A stretch of DNA of 52,363 nucleotides, from assembly GCA_020442095.1 (NCBI GenBank), contig JAGRKY010000109.1, positions 1 to 52,363 of the forward strand, read 5' to 3'. The notes below the pieces were generated by a model that was not told the DNA's origin, did not search any database, and saw only the letters and a list, made by a program, of their open reading frames with translations. This document shows positions 44,050-52,363 of the stretch, in pieces. Numbering within the stretch: position 1 is the first letter of the stretch; every line of letters begins with the position of its first letter. A program made the position numbers and the translations under genes. This stretch comes from Bauldia sp. (GTDB lineage: Bacteria > Pseudomonadota > Alphaproteobacteria > Rhizobiales > Kaistiaceae).

Positions 44050-45055
44050 ACATGTTCTAGCGCTTTTCGCCGCCGCCGCGGTCGGTGCCCTTGCGGCACA
44101 GGCAGCGCAAGCCGAAACCCTGCGGATCCTCGCCTATGAGGGATATGCCGACGACGACTGGATCGCCAAGTTCGAGGAGCAGACGGGAGCGGACGTGAAT
44201 GTCGTCTTCGCGGGAAGCCCGGAAGAGATGTTCGCCAAGATGCAGGGATCGGGCGGCGCCGACTACGACCTCGTTGCCATCGATACGAGCATCATCAAGC
44301 GCTATTCCGACAACGGCCTGATCCAGCCGATGGACGAGTCGAAGCTGACCGATCTCGGCAATCTCGTTCCGGCATTCGCCGACATTCCGCAGACGAAACC
44401 TGACGGCAAGCGCCTCGCGGTGCCGATCGCCTGGGGTTCGCTCGGCCTCGTCTACAGCAACGAGGAATTCCCCGACGGCGTTCATGACTGGAACGTCCTG
44501 TGGGACCCCAAATACAAGGGCCGGGTCCTGATGGGCGACGACGGCAACAACAACATCGTCAATACCGCCCTCTCGATGGGGATCAAGGATCCCTTCAACC
44601 TCACGCCGGAACAGGCGCAGGAGGTGAAGGACAAACTGATCAAGCTGAAGTCGAACCTCTTGTCCTACTATTCGGGCGGCGAGGAAGGCGTGACGCTCTA
44701 TGAGCAGAACGACGTCGTGCTGATGACGGCCTTCGGCGAGCTGCAGCATCGCCAGCTGGTTAGCCGCGGCATGGATGTCGGCTATGCCGTCCCGGACGAA
44801 GGCGCAGTCGGCTGGGTCGATTGCTGGGCAATCAGCAGCAAGGCGGCCGCCGTCGATCTCGCGCATCAGTGGATCGAGTTCTGGCTCAACCCGGAGATCG
44901 GCGCCGCGATGTCGCAACGCTACGGCTACGGCAACACCACCTCGGAAGCCGTCGACCTCGACTATGCCGACCGGCTGGTCTGGCTCTCCGAGCCGGAGGA
45001 CTACACGATGCGGACCGAACTTTGGAACGAGGTCAAGGCAGCGCCCGCCCAGTGA
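44042..45055 (+). CDS. Importer F: polyamine-type substrate-binding protein
   Basis: The 337-residue protein has a Sec signal peptide with probable cleavage after AQA near residue 23, then a PotD/SBP_bac_8 type II fold: LRILAYEGYADDDW, AWGSLGLVYSNE, LWDPKYKGRVLM and the C-terminal WLSEPEDY segment. The ribosome site AGGAGG at 44031-44036 is perfect and lies inside the GntR gene. A hairpin follows the stop. Polyamine-type proteins bind amines, amino-acid derivatives or betaines. Confidence 0.9.
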   Translation: MRRHVLALFAAAAVGALAAQAAQAETLRILAYEGYADDDWIAKFEEQTGADVNVVFAGSPEEMFAKMQGSGGADYDLVAIDTSIIKRYSDNGLIQPMDESKLTDLGNLVPAFADIPQTKPDGKRLAVPIAWGSLGLVYSNEEFPDGVHDWNVLWDPKYKGRVLMGDDGNNNIVNTALSMGIKDPFNLTPEQAQEVKDKLIKLKSNLLSYYSGGEEGVTLYEQNDVVLMTAFGELQHRQLVSRGMDVGYAVPDEGAVGWVDCWAISSKAAAVDLAHQWIEFWLNPEIGAAMSQRYGYGNTTSEAVDLDYADRLVWLSEPEDYTMRTELWNEVKAAPAQ

Positions 45056-45078
45056 CGACCGCAATCGCCATCATCGAG

Positions 45079-45105
45079 CCGGTGCCCGCATCCCGCGGGC
45101 ACCGG
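45079..45105 (+). terminator. Hairpin between SBP and ATPase genes of importer F
   Basis: CCGGTGCCCGC and GCGGGCACCGG form a perfect 11-bp stem with a 5-nt loop, 23 bp after the binding-protein stop and followed by GACTTT. As at 10283 and 15864, it may reduce downstream expression relative to the binding protein. Confidence 0.6.
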
Positions 45106-45129
45106 GACTTTCTGGGCCCGCGCTGAGCG

Positions 45130-46209
45130 ATGGACCTCCTCGAGCTGAACGGCATCGACCTGTCGTTCGACCGGACCCAGGTGCTCCATGGTATCGACCT
45201 CGCCGTCCGGGAAGGAGAGTTCCTCACCCTGCTCGGCCCGAGCGGCTCCGGAAAGAGCACGATCCTGCGCCTGATCGGCGGGTTCCTCAGCGCCGATCGC
45301 GGCAGCATCCTCCTCCGCGGCAGCGACATATCGCATGTTCCCGTCAACCGCAGGCCGTTCAACACCGTCTTCCAGGACTACGCCCTCTTCCCGCATATGA
45401 ACGTCGCGGCGAATGTCGCCTACGGGCCGCGCGTTCAGGGGCGCTATGACGCCGACATGCGCGGGCGAATTTCGGAGGTGATCGCGACGGTCGGGCTTTC
45501 GGGATTCGAGGAACGGATGCCGGCGGCCCTCTCGGGCGGCCAACGGCAACGGGTGGCGCTTGCCCGGGCCATCGTCTGCCAGCCGCAGATCATCCTGCTC
45601 GACGAACCGCTGTCCGCCCTCGACGCCGAGCTTCGGCACCAGATGCAGGATTTCCTCAAGGAACTGCAGCGGCGTCTCGGGATCACCTTCGTCTTCGTCA
45701 CCCACGACCAGTCGGAAGCGATTGTCCTGTCCGACCGCATCGTCGTGCTCAACAACGGGAGGATCGAGCAGATCGGAACACCGCGTGAGGTCTATTACAA
45801 GCCCGCCCGGGAATTCGTCGCCGGCTTCTTCGGCGACAACAATCTCCTTGCCGGCGACGTGGCGGCGTTCAGCGAGACACGGACGGTGGTGAACACCGCG
45901 ATGGGCGTGATCGTCTGCGCGGGACGTCCGCCGGCTTCGCTGAAGCAGGGCGCGCCGGTGAAGGTCGCGATCCGCCCCGAGGCGCTTCGGCGGGAAGGCT
46001 TCGCAGCCGATTGCGCCAGCGTCGAGGTGACCGTCCAACGTGTCACCTTCGTCGGCGCGATCTCGCGGATCGAGGTCGCGGCGAAGGAGAACGGCGTGCC
46101 GCTCAGATGGGTGACGCCGATCCCCGCGAACGAGGCGCCGCCGGCGCCGGGCGACAACCTCACCCTCTACTGGGGCGCCGAGGATGCCGTCGCGGTCTCG
46201 CTTCAATGA
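45130..46209 (+). CDS. Importer F: PotA-type ABC ATPase
   Basis: The 359-residue protein has Walker A at residues 36-44 (GPSGSGKST), the Q-loop FQDYALFPHM, LSGGQRQR, ILLDEPLSALD, the switch His in FVTHDQSEA and a C-terminal TOBE domain. All catalytic parts are intact. Its stop overlaps the permease 1 start in ATGA. Confidence 0.91.
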   Translation: MDLLELNGIDLSFDRTQVLHGIDLAVREGEFLTLLGPSGSGKSTILRLIGGFLSADRGSILLRGSDISHVPVNRRPFNTVFQDYALFPHMNVAANVAYGPRVQGRYDADMRGRISEVIATVGLSGFEERMPAALSGGQRQRVALARAIVCQPQIILLDEPLSALDAELRHQMQDFLKELQRRLGITFVFVTHDQSEAIVLSDRIVVLNNGRIEQIGTPREVYYKPAREFVAGFFGDNNLLAGDVAAFSETRTVVNTAMGVIVCAGRPPASLKQGAPVKVAIRPEALRREGFAADCASVEVTVQRVTFVGAISRIEVAAKENGVPLRWVTPIPANEAPPAPGDNLTLYWGAEDAVAVSLQ

Positions 46210-47096
46210 CCACCGCCGCGCAAACCGCATATGCACAACCCCGGGCCGGTCGCGGCCACTTCGGCCGGATCGCGTGGCTTGCGCTGATCTACCTGCCGCC
46301 GATCCTGTTCATCGTGCTGCCGCTCGGGGCATTCCTCGTCAGCGGCTTCTGGCGCGTCGAGGAAAGCCGGATCGTCCGCGACCTGACGCTCGAGAACTAC
46401 ATCGAGTTCTTCCGCAACCCGCTTTACTGGACGGTCCTCACCAAGACGATGCTGACAGCGCTCGGCGTCACCATCGTCTGCGTCGCCCTCGCCTATCCGG
46501 TCGCCGTCTTCATCACCATTCTGCCGCGGCGCTTCCAGTTTCCGGCGCTGGTCGTCATCGTCCTGCCGCTGCTGCTCAGCTACATCATCAAGATCTACGC
46601 GATCCGCAGCATCCTCGGCTTCCGCGGCTTCCTCAATCAGGCGCTGGTCGGCCTCGGCATCCTCGACGCGCCAAGCAAGGCGCTGCTGTTCAACCAGGGC
46701 GCCCTGCTCTTCACGCTGTCGATCGTGCTGCTGCCCTTCACGGTGCTGCCGATCTTCACGGCGCTCAGCCAGATCCCGGCCACTCTCAAGGATGCGTCGG
46801 CCGATCTCGGCGCGAGCACCGCCTCGACCTTCTTCCGGGTGGTGCTGCCGCTGACCATTCCCGGCGTGCTGAGCGGCGCAGTCTTCACCTATGTGCTGGC
46901 GCTCGGCGATTTCGTCACCGCGCAGATGGTAGGCGGTCCGAACGCCTTCTCCTTCGGCAAGATCATCTTCAGCCAGTTCGGCATCGCCTATGACTGGCCG
47001 ATGGGCGCGGCGCTCGCGACGATCCTGCTGATCTTCTGCCTGTTGCTGATCGCCGGGGTCGGCTATCTCGCCTCGCGGCTGGCGGTTCAGCGATGA
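46206..47096 (+). CDS. Importer F: PotB-type ABC permease 1
   Basis: The 296-residue protein is a PotB-like permease with six predicted membrane segments and the EAA-like loop DASADLGASTASTFFRVVLP, followed by LALGDFVTAQMVGG. The start at 46206 overlaps the ATPase stop and the stop overlaps permease 2, showing tight translational coupling. Confidence 0.9.
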   Translation: MTTAAQTAYAQPRAGRGHFGRIAWLALIYLPPILFIVLPLGAFLVSGFWRVEESRIVRDLTLENYIEFFRNPLYWTVLTKTMLTALGVTIVCVALAYPVAVFITILPRRFQFPALVVIVLPLLLSYIIKIYAIRSILGFRGFLNQALVGLGILDAPSKALLFNQGALLFTLSIVLLPFTVLPIFTALSQIPATLKDASADLGASTASTFFRVVLPLTIPGVLSGAVFTYVLALGDFVTAQMVGGPNAFSFGKIIFSQFGIAYDWPMGAALATILLIFCLLLIAGVGYLASRLAVQR

Positions 47097-47884
47097 TGCG
47101 CGCCGTCGGCATCGCCATCCTCGCGCTGATCACCGCGGCGGTGGTCGTGATCCTCTATGCACCGCTCGCCGTGGTCATCATCGGCTCGGTCGTGCCGACC
47201 AAGGCGGCGGCCTTCGACTGGAGCGCCGCCTCGTTCGACGCTTTTGCCGAGCTCGCGGAATCCGGGCCGATCATCAGGGCCCTGATGCGATCGCTGTTCG
47301 TCTCGACGGTCGCGGTGCTCGCCTCGCTCGTTCTCGGCACGATCTTCGCGCTCTACTATCACTGGTCGAAGTCGTCGCTCCGGCAAGCGCTGCAACTCGT
47401 GATCTTCCTGCCCTTCGTGCTGCCGCAGGTCATCACCGGGCTGGCCCTGCTCATCGCGACGACCGTGACGCCGGTGCCGACCGGCCTGGTCGCCGTCACC
47501 ATCGGTCACATCCTGTTTGTCACCGCAATCGCCTATCGGCTCGCGCTGATGCAGCTCCAGGCGCTCAGCAGCAGCCTCCTCGAGGCATCGCTCGACCTCG
47601 GAGCAAGCCAGTGGCAGACGGTGCGGCTGGTGCTGCTGCCCAACATGAAAGGCGCGCTGACGACCGCGGCGTTGCTCGCTTTCGTGCTTTCCTTCGACGA
47701 GACGTTGATTACGCTTTTCGTCGTCGGCGACACGCCGACGCTGCCCATCCGCCTCTGGGCGATGATCCGCGTCGGGTTTTCGCCCAGTATCAATGCCCTG
47801 GTGACCATCATCCTGGCGGTATCGATCACCATCGCGCTCTTCGCGATCCGTCGTCTCGATCTCACCAGGCTCGGCCACGCCTGA
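47093..47884 (+). CDS. Importer F: PotC-type ABC permease 2
   Basis: The 263-residue protein is PotC-like with the EAA loop EASLDLGASQWQTVRLVLLP and LSFDETLITLFVVG. It starts with ATGATG in the overlap with permease 1. It completes importer F; the SDR follows after 29 bp. Confidence 0.9.
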   Translation: MMRAVGIAILALITAAVVVILYAPLAVVIIGSVVPTKAAAFDWSAASFDAFAELAESGPIIRALMRSLFVSTVAVLASLVLGTIFALYYHWSKSSLRQALQLVIFLPFVLPQVITGLALLIATTVTPVPTGLVAVTIGHILFVTAIAYRLALMQLQALSSSLLEASLDLGASQWQTVRLVLLPNMKGALTTAALLAFVLSFDETLITLFVVGDTPTLPIRLWAMIRVGFSPSINALVTIILAVSITIALFAIRRLDLTRLGHA

Positions 47885-47913
47885 CGCGCGGCACGACAGG
47901 ATCGGAGAAGCCC

Positions 47914-48693
47914 ATGCGCCTGAAGGACAGAGTTGCCCTGGTCACCGGAGCGGCACGCGGCCTCGGGGAAGCGATCGCCGCGCGGCTCCTCCAGGAAGGG
48001 GCGCGCGTCGCCATCTGCGACCTCGACGCGGGCCCGCTCGAAGAGACGACCGCGCGCTTCGCCGAGGCACATGGCGCCGACCGGGTTCTCGCCGGCACCG
48101 TCGACGTTTCGGACGTGGGCGCAGTCGACGCCTTCGTCACCGAGATCGCGGCGCGCTGGGGACGGCTCGACATCGTCGTCAACAATGCCGGGATCGCGGA
48201 TTTCTCCCCGTTCGACGAGATCACGCCCGGCGACCTCGACCGGGTCATGCAGGTCAATCTCGACAGCGTGCTCATCTGCACCCGTGCCGCAACGCCGCTG
48301 CTCGAGAAAAGCCCAGCCGCGCGCGTCGTCAACCTCGCCTCGATCCTCGGCATCCGGGTGACGGCGGACGCCATCCCCTATTGCACCTCGAAAGGCGCGA
48401 TCATGACGCTGACCAAGTGCCTGGCGGTCGAGCTCGCGGCACGAGGCATCCGGGTGAATGCCGTCGCGCCCGGCTGCTTCGACACCCGGATGGCGCGCCT
48501 CGTCGACGGCTCGAAGGAATACGAGTCGGAATGGTTCCAGGACATCTACATCAAATACGGCCGGCTGCCGCTCGGGCGGACCGGCGACTTCTCGGAACTC
48601 GCCGCCGCGGTGTTCTTCTTCAGCTCGGACGATTCGAGCTACGTCACCGGCCAGACGCTGCTGGTCGACGGCGGCATCTCGGCGCATTTCTAG
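47914..48693 (+). CDS. Short-chain dehydrogenase/reductase
   Basis: The 259-residue classical SDR has TGAARGLG near residue 12, an Asp after the second strand (ICDLDAG) pointing to NAD(H), NNAGI, the Ser in LASILG and YCTSK, and ends VTGQTLLVDGG. The start follows GGAGA. It ends the importer F operon. Its TAG stop lies in a CTAG shared with the stop of the convergent SMP-30 gene. Confidence 0.87.
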   Translation: MRLKDRVALVTGAARGLGEAIAARLLQEGARVAICDLDAGPLEETTARFAEAHGADRVLAGTVDVSDVGAVDAFVTEIAARWGRLDIVVNNAGIADFSPFDEITPGDLDRVMQVNLDSVLICTRAATPLLEKSPAARVVNLASILGIRVTADAIPYCTSKGAIMTLTKCLAVELAARGIRVNAVAPGCFDTRMARLVDGSKEYESEWFQDIYIKYGRLPLGRTGDFSELAAAVFFFSSDDSSYVTGQTLLVDGGISAHF

Positions 48694-49571
48694 GGACGGG
48701 CGACGGGCTCCGGCAACCCGCGCACACCAGGCTCCGCGACGAAGAGGCCCCCGGCTCCGGCCTCCCGCGCCGCGGCATCGAGGCCGGTCGCAGCCGTCGT
48801 GATGAAGAGGGTCGCGAAATCCGCGCCGCCGAAGGCGCAGGAGGTCGCGCGCGGCACCGGCAGTTCGATGACGGCAATGGTCCGGCCGGCCGGGTCCAGC
48901 CGGCGCACGCACGCACCGTCCCACATGGCGACCCAGAGGAGGCCCTCCGTATCGACCGTCATGCCATCCGGGTTCCCTTCCTCCTCGGAAAAGACCGCCA
49001 GCGTCTCGGCGGCACCGTCAGGGAGACCGTCTGCGGCAACGGGATAGCGCAACACGCGACGGGTCGCGCTGTCGGAGAAATAGGCCCACCGCCCGTCGGG
49101 CGAAAAGGCCGGGCCGTTGCTCACCACGAAGCCGCGATCGACAAGAACGGGCGGCTTGCCGCCGCGGAAGGCTTCGAGCCGCCCGAGCGGCGCTGTCTCC
49201 TCCGTGTCGGCCGTCCCGAGCCAGACGGTGCCGGACGGGTGCGTCTTGCCGTCGTTGACCGCCTCGCGCGGCGTGTCGATATCGAGATCGCGGCTCGCCC
49301 GGAACGAGACCCGGTCCCCGGCGATCGTCATGCGGCCGATCGCATTGCGGCTGACAAGGAGCGGCAGCGGCGCACCAGGCTCATGGAGCAGGCAGGCAAG
49401 CAGGTCCGGCCCGTCGACGGGATAGGCGGCATGCTCCCGGGTTGCGGGATCGAGGATGTGCAGCGTCGGCCGGTAGAGGTCGAGCCAGTAGAGCCGCTCG
49501 GCCTTCGGATCCCACAAGGATGCCTCGCCGCATTCGTCCTGCGAAGGCACGACGAGGCGGACCGCCGTCAT
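48690..49571 (-). CDS. SMP-30/gluconolactonase-family lactonase 2
   Basis: The 293-residue protein has the complete SMP-30 propeller with metal ligands Glu in CGEASLWD near residue 15, Asn in VNDGKTHP, and Asn and Asp in SNGPAFSPDG and PDGMTVDTEGLLW. The start at 49571 overlaps the upstream AstE-like gene stop in ATGA, so both are one unit. It could open a lactone or lactam-like ring formed after the SDR step; this is inferred. Confidence 0.87.
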   Translation of the reverse strand: MTAVRLVVPSQDECGEASLWDPKAERLYWLDLYRPTLHILDPATREHAAYPVDGPDLLACLLHEPGAPLPLLVSRNAIGRMTIAGDRVSFRASRDLDIDTPREAVNDGKTHPSGTVWLGTADTEETAPLGRLEAFRGGKPPVLVDRGFVVSNGPAFSPDGRWAYFSDSATRRVLRYPVAADGLPDGAAETLAVFSEEEGNPDGMTVDTEGLLWVAMWDGACVRRLDPAGRTIAVIELPVPRATSCAFGGADFATLFITTAATGLDAAAREAGAGGLFVAEPGVRGLPEPVARP

Positions 49572-50554
49572 TTCGCGTCCTCCCCGGGTACGAGGATGGT
49601 CACCACATCTTCCCCCCTGGCCACCGACAGGTAGCGCCGTTCGGTGACGACGATGCCGGTAGCAGGCGCCGCGATGGTCGCCACGACATTGCCAGCGAGA
49701 TCGCGGATCACGGCGACCGTCTCGCCGGCCGTGACGCGCGCGCCTAGCGTCGCCAGACGATGCAACACCCCGGCGACCGGAGCATTGACGTAGCAATGGC
49801 GATGGCAGGGCCCGGTCGCGGCACTGGCCGCCGGACGATCGGTCATGCCGAGATGGGTCATCAGCGCGCGGATACGCTCGAGCAGCCAGGCGACGTTCTC
49901 CGGCCGGCAGTCACCGAGGCCGCCGATCTCGGATTCCATCGCCGGGATGCCGGCATTCACCGCCACCTTCGGCAGCACGCCCGGCGGCCAGTCGGCGGCA
50001 ACGACGAGCTCGAAGCCGGCGGCATGACAGGCGGCGCGCGAAGCGGCCCGGGTCGGCCCCTCGGCGAGATCGAATTCGACATGGGGATGGGCGACGCCCG
50101 TCCCGTACCAGCCGTGGAGGGTGAAAAGGAAGTCGGCGTTGCGGCGGACCAGGGCCGAAAGGACGGCGGCGAGACGTTCCGAAGGCGTGCCGTCCGGGTC
50201 GCCGGGACAGGTGCGATTGAGATCACGCCCGTCGACCGGGCTTCGCCGCTGGCCGGCCGCGAAGGCCATCGGGTTGGCGATGGGGACGATCGTGACGCAG
50301 CCCGTGAAATCCGCCGGCGACAGTGCAGCAACGAGAGCGAAGGCCGCCGCGATGCCGTCCGCCTCGTCGCCATGGACGCCACCGACCACCATCAGCCGCG
50401 GGCCTGGCGCACAGCCGCTGACGACCGCGACCGGTACCGCGAGCGCACCGCCGTCCGGCAGGTCGCAGACCCGCACGTCGAATGAACGGGTACCGTTGCC
50501 GGCGAGAGCGGCAACGTCGAGCTGATCAGCCGTCAGCGGAGTCGATGGTCCCAT
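49568..50554 (-). CDS. Succinylglutamate desuccinylase/aspartoacylase-family amidase
   Basis: The 328-residue protein has the zinc-carboxypeptidase-like AstE/AspA motif GGVHGDEADG (His and Glu ligands near residues 60-63), DLNRTCPGDPDG, a third His in FTLHGWYG and ESEIGG, plus a C-terminal beta-barrel typical of the family. It should remove an acyl group from an N-acyl amino acid. The ectoine enzyme DoeB is in this family, but so are many unrelated deacylases. It is divergent from the PhyH gene across a TGTATACA box. Confidence 0.85.
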   Translation of the reverse strand: MGPSTPLTADQLDVAALAGNGTRSFDVRVCDLPDGGALAVPVAVVSGCAPGPRLMVVGGVHGDEADGIAAAFALVAALSPADFTGCVTIVPIANPMAFAAGQRRSPVDGRDLNRTCPGDPDGTPSERLAAVLSALVRRNADFLFTLHGWYGTGVAHPHVEFDLAEGPTRAASRAACHAAGFELVVAADWPPGVLPKVAVNAGIPAMESEIGGLGDCRPENVAWLLERIRALMTHLGMTDRPAASAATGPCHRHCYVNAPVAGVLHRLATLGARVTAGETVAVIRDLAGNVVATIAAPATGIVVTERRYLSVARGEDVVTILVPGEDAK

Positions 50555-50603
50555 TCGCGTGTCGTCGCTCCGGAAAAATCATGTCCAGGCAGGGTATTTC
50601 AGA

Positions 50604-50628
50604 TTGACCTAACTTCGAAATGTATACA
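50604..50628. promoter_or_regulatory. Promoter element and GntR-type operator 2
   Basis: TTGACC (50604-50609) is followed after 11 bp by TGTATACA (50621-50628), within the 12-bp perfect palindrome AATGTATACATT. Spacing and sequence repeat the site at 43212. It lies between the divergent AstE-like and PhyH genes, so one regulator could control both. Confidence 0.65.
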
Positions 50629-50661
50629 TTCTGTCGGCCGGATCAAGCAAGGGAGAGGTTC

Positions 50662-51432
50662 ATGGCAGGATCACTGACCCCGTCTCAGATCGAGGCGTTC
50701 AAGCGGGACGGCTGCGTCTTCCCGATCACGGTCTTCGACGACGACGAAATCGCGCGATTCAGCTCGGCTTTCGAGGACTATATCGCCGCCAACCGCCTGC
50801 AGGACCCGACGCTGCCTCCAGCCGAGCGTGAGAAGGCGCTGATCTTTCCGCACCTTCGCCTCGACTGGGTCTACGACATCGTCACTCATCCGCGCGTCGC
50901 CGACGCGATGGAGAGCATCCTAGGGCCGGACGTGATGATGTGGGACGCCAAGCTCTTCCCGAAGGCACCGCGCAGCACCTCCTTCGTCGCCTGGCACCAG
51001 GACGGCGCCTATATGCCGATGGAGCCAATCGATCATGTGGTGACCGCCTGGATCGCGCTGTCGCCGAGCATCAAGGCGAACGGAGCGATGCAGGTGGTTC
51101 CCGGCACGCACGCCAATGGTCAGATCCCGCACGTCAAGACATTCGCCAAGGAGAACCTGCTAAGCTACGGCCAGAAGCTCGAAGGGGCGGACGTCACCTC
51201 CGACAAGGTGGTCGACGTCGAGCTGCAGCCCGGCCAGATGTCGATCCACCACATGTTCGTGGTGCACGGATCGCCGCCCAACTATTCCGACCAGGCGCGG
51301 CTCGGCATCAGCGTCAACTACCTGGTGCCCGACGTGATCGATCGGGCCGAGCGCCCACGTCCCGCGCGCCTTCTGAAGGGGGAGGATCGCTTCAGGCATT
51401 TCGAAAGCTTCGAGCGTCCCGTCGCCGCATGA
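50662..51432 (+). CDS. Phytanoyl-CoA dioxygenase (PhyH)-family Fe(II)/2-oxoglutarate oxygenase
   Basis: The 256-residue protein has the double-stranded beta-helix iron triad: His112 and Asp114 in WHQDGAYM and the distal His202 in VVHGSPPN, followed by an Arg-containing strand for 2-oxoglutarate. The N-terminus FKRDGCVFP is usual for PhyH. The start at 50662 follows GGGAGAGG. Family members hydroxylate small acids, amino acids or solutes (ectoine hydroxylase is one). It is translationally coupled to the M24 gene by an ATGA overlap. Confidence 0.88.
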   Translation: MAGSLTPSQIEAFKRDGCVFPITVFDDDEIARFSSAFEDYIAANRLQDPTLPPAEREKALIFPHLRLDWVYDIVTHPRVADAMESILGPDVMMWDAKLFPKAPRSTSFVAWHQDGAYMPMEPIDHVVTAWIALSPSIKANGAMQVVPGTHANGQIPHVKTFAKENLLSYGQKLEGADVTSDKVVDVELQPGQMSIHHMFVVHGSPPNYSDQARLGISVNYLVPDVIDRAERPRPARLLKGEDRFRHFESFERPVAA

Positions 51433-52363
51433 GCGTCTCCGATACCGGCCGGCCGAAATGGGCGGCATATCCCTTCGATCCGTTTCTGATCGACGAATAT
51501 CGTGCGCGGATCGACCGCGCGCGCGAGGAGATGGGACGGCAGCGGCTCGATGCGCTGATCATCACGACGGAACTCAACTTCCGCTATTTCTCCGGCTTCG
51601 ATTCCCAGACCTGGGTGAGCCCGACACGCCCGCTGTTCCTTGTCGTCCCGGCGTGTGGCGAGCCCCGTGCCATCATCCCGACCGGAAGCATCGTCGTCAT
51701 GCGCGAGACCTCGTGGATCGAGGATATCCGCGACTGGCCGGCGCCGGTCCCGGAGGACGATGGCGTCTCGCTTCTCGTCGAGGCAATCCGGGAACACGCG
51801 ACGGAATTCGCTCGCGTCGGCTTCGAGCTCGGTTTCGAGATGCACCTCCGTATGCCGGTGGTCGACTTCCTGCGGCTCAAGGAGCTGGTCGCACCGATCG
51901 AGCTGGCCGACGGGACACCCATCACGCGTCGCTTACGGATGATCAAGTCTCCCGGCGAGATCGCGCGCATCCGCCACGCGGCCCATATCGGGTCGGACAG
52001 CTTCGCGGCGCTGCCGTCGAAATTCGGCCCCGGCGACAGCGAACGGGATGTCTGTCTCAGGATGGCCATCGACCTGCTGGAGCGCGGCGTCGATCGCTCG
52101 CCCTATCTCGTCGCGGCATCCGGCCAGGGCGGATACGAGACGATCAACATCGGCCCGACGGAGCGGAAGCTTCGCGATGGCGACCTCTTCATCATCGACA
52201 CCGGCAGCACGGTCGACGGCTATTTCTGCGACGTCGACCGCAACTTCGCGATCGGCCATGCGCCCTCCCCCGACGTACAGGCGTTGGATGCATCCCTGTC
52301 CGATGCGATCGATGCCGGCTTCGCCGCCGCGCGACCTGGCGCGACCTGTAGCGACCTGTGGCA
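51429..52363 (+). CDS. M24-family peptidase (creatinase/Xaa-Pro type), cut by the right edge
   Basis: The ATG at 51429 overlaps the PhyH stop and the frame stays open to the window end (311 codons). The N-terminal creatinase-type domain (IDRAREEMGRQRLDALIITT) is followed by the linker RRLRMIKSPGEIARIRHAAH and the M24 catalytic start with the first two metal aspartates in IIDTGSTVDGYFCDVDR. The rest of the metal site is beyond the edge. Relatives cleave Xaa-Pro bonds, creatine or ectoine rings, so a C-N hydrolase acting on a solute is plausible here. Confidence 0.85.
   Translation, partial: MSVSDTGRPKWAAYPFDPFLIDEYRARIDRAREEMGRQRLDALIITTELNFRYFSGFDSQTWVSPTRPLFLVVPACGEPRAIIPTGSIVVMRETSWIEDIRDWPAPVPEDDGVSLLVEAIREHATEFARVGFELGFEMHLRMPVVDFLRLKELVAPIELADGTPITRRLRMIKSPGEIARIRHAAHIGSDSFAALPSKFGPGDSERDVCLRMAIDLLERGVDRSPYLVAASGQGGYETINIGPTERKLRDGDLFIIDTGSTVDGYFCDVDRNFAIGHAPSPDVQALDASLSDAIDAGFAAARPGATCSDLW

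Overview
This window reads as high-GC alphaproteobacterial DNA, most likely an accessory replicon or catabolic island of a Rhizobiales bacterium. The reasons are dense short-spaced operons, six ABC importers for small organic solutes in 52 kb, many SDR/SMP-30/amidohydrolase enzymes, and LacI, GntR and TetR regulators next to the genes they probably control. No rRNA, tRNA, CRISPR array, intact transposase or replication gene was seen.

Region 1 (1-12.9 kb): the 5' end of an M24-like gene at the left edge; a ribose-type (CUT2) importer A with a ketopantoate-reductase-like enzyme (minus strand); an SDR, a LacI regulator and a metal-dependent amidohydrolase (plus strand); and a second CUT2 importer B. 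Near-identical LacI-type boxes (core TTAAAWCGWTTT) overlap the -10 of three promoters and lie near others, so the LacI at 6367 probably controls the whole block.

Region 2 (13.2-20.5 kb): an FMN 2-hydroxyacid dehydrogenase, CUT2 importer C split into two convergent units (SBP-permease against GntR-ATPase), and an SMP-30 lactonase.

Region 3 (20.5-34.6 kb): an L-2-hydroxyglutarate-oxidase-like flavoprotein, SDRs, a small MIP18/PaaD-type protein paired with an amidohydrolase, a cyclase-family enzyme, CUT2/fructose-type importer D with a single-domain ATPase, a PEP-mutase/isocitrate-lyase-family enzyme, an aldehyde dehydrogenase, an iron-type alcohol dehydrogenase and a LacI regulator. A 14-bp box (TGWATACGTAWCCA) recurs at three promoters and ties these units into one probable regulon.

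Region 4 (34.6-41.5 kb): spermidine/putrescine-type importer E with an amidohydrolase at the end of its operon and a divergent TetR. Region 5 (42-52.4 kb): a GntR-controlled locus with a threonine-synthase-like PLP enzyme, polyamine-type importer F, SDR, SMP-30, an aspartoacylase/AstE-family amidase, a PhyH dioxygenase and an M24 peptidase cut by the right edge. Its enzyme families recall ectoine catabolism, but the set is not the same.

The spacers at 20.47-20.75 kb and 34.7-35.1 kb carry decayed pieces of a serine recombinase, an SDR and two different parts of a TetR gene closely related to the intact TetR at 40.8 kb. These are scars of past rearrangement. Three of the six importers carry a perfect 11-12 bp hairpin directly after the binding-protein gene.
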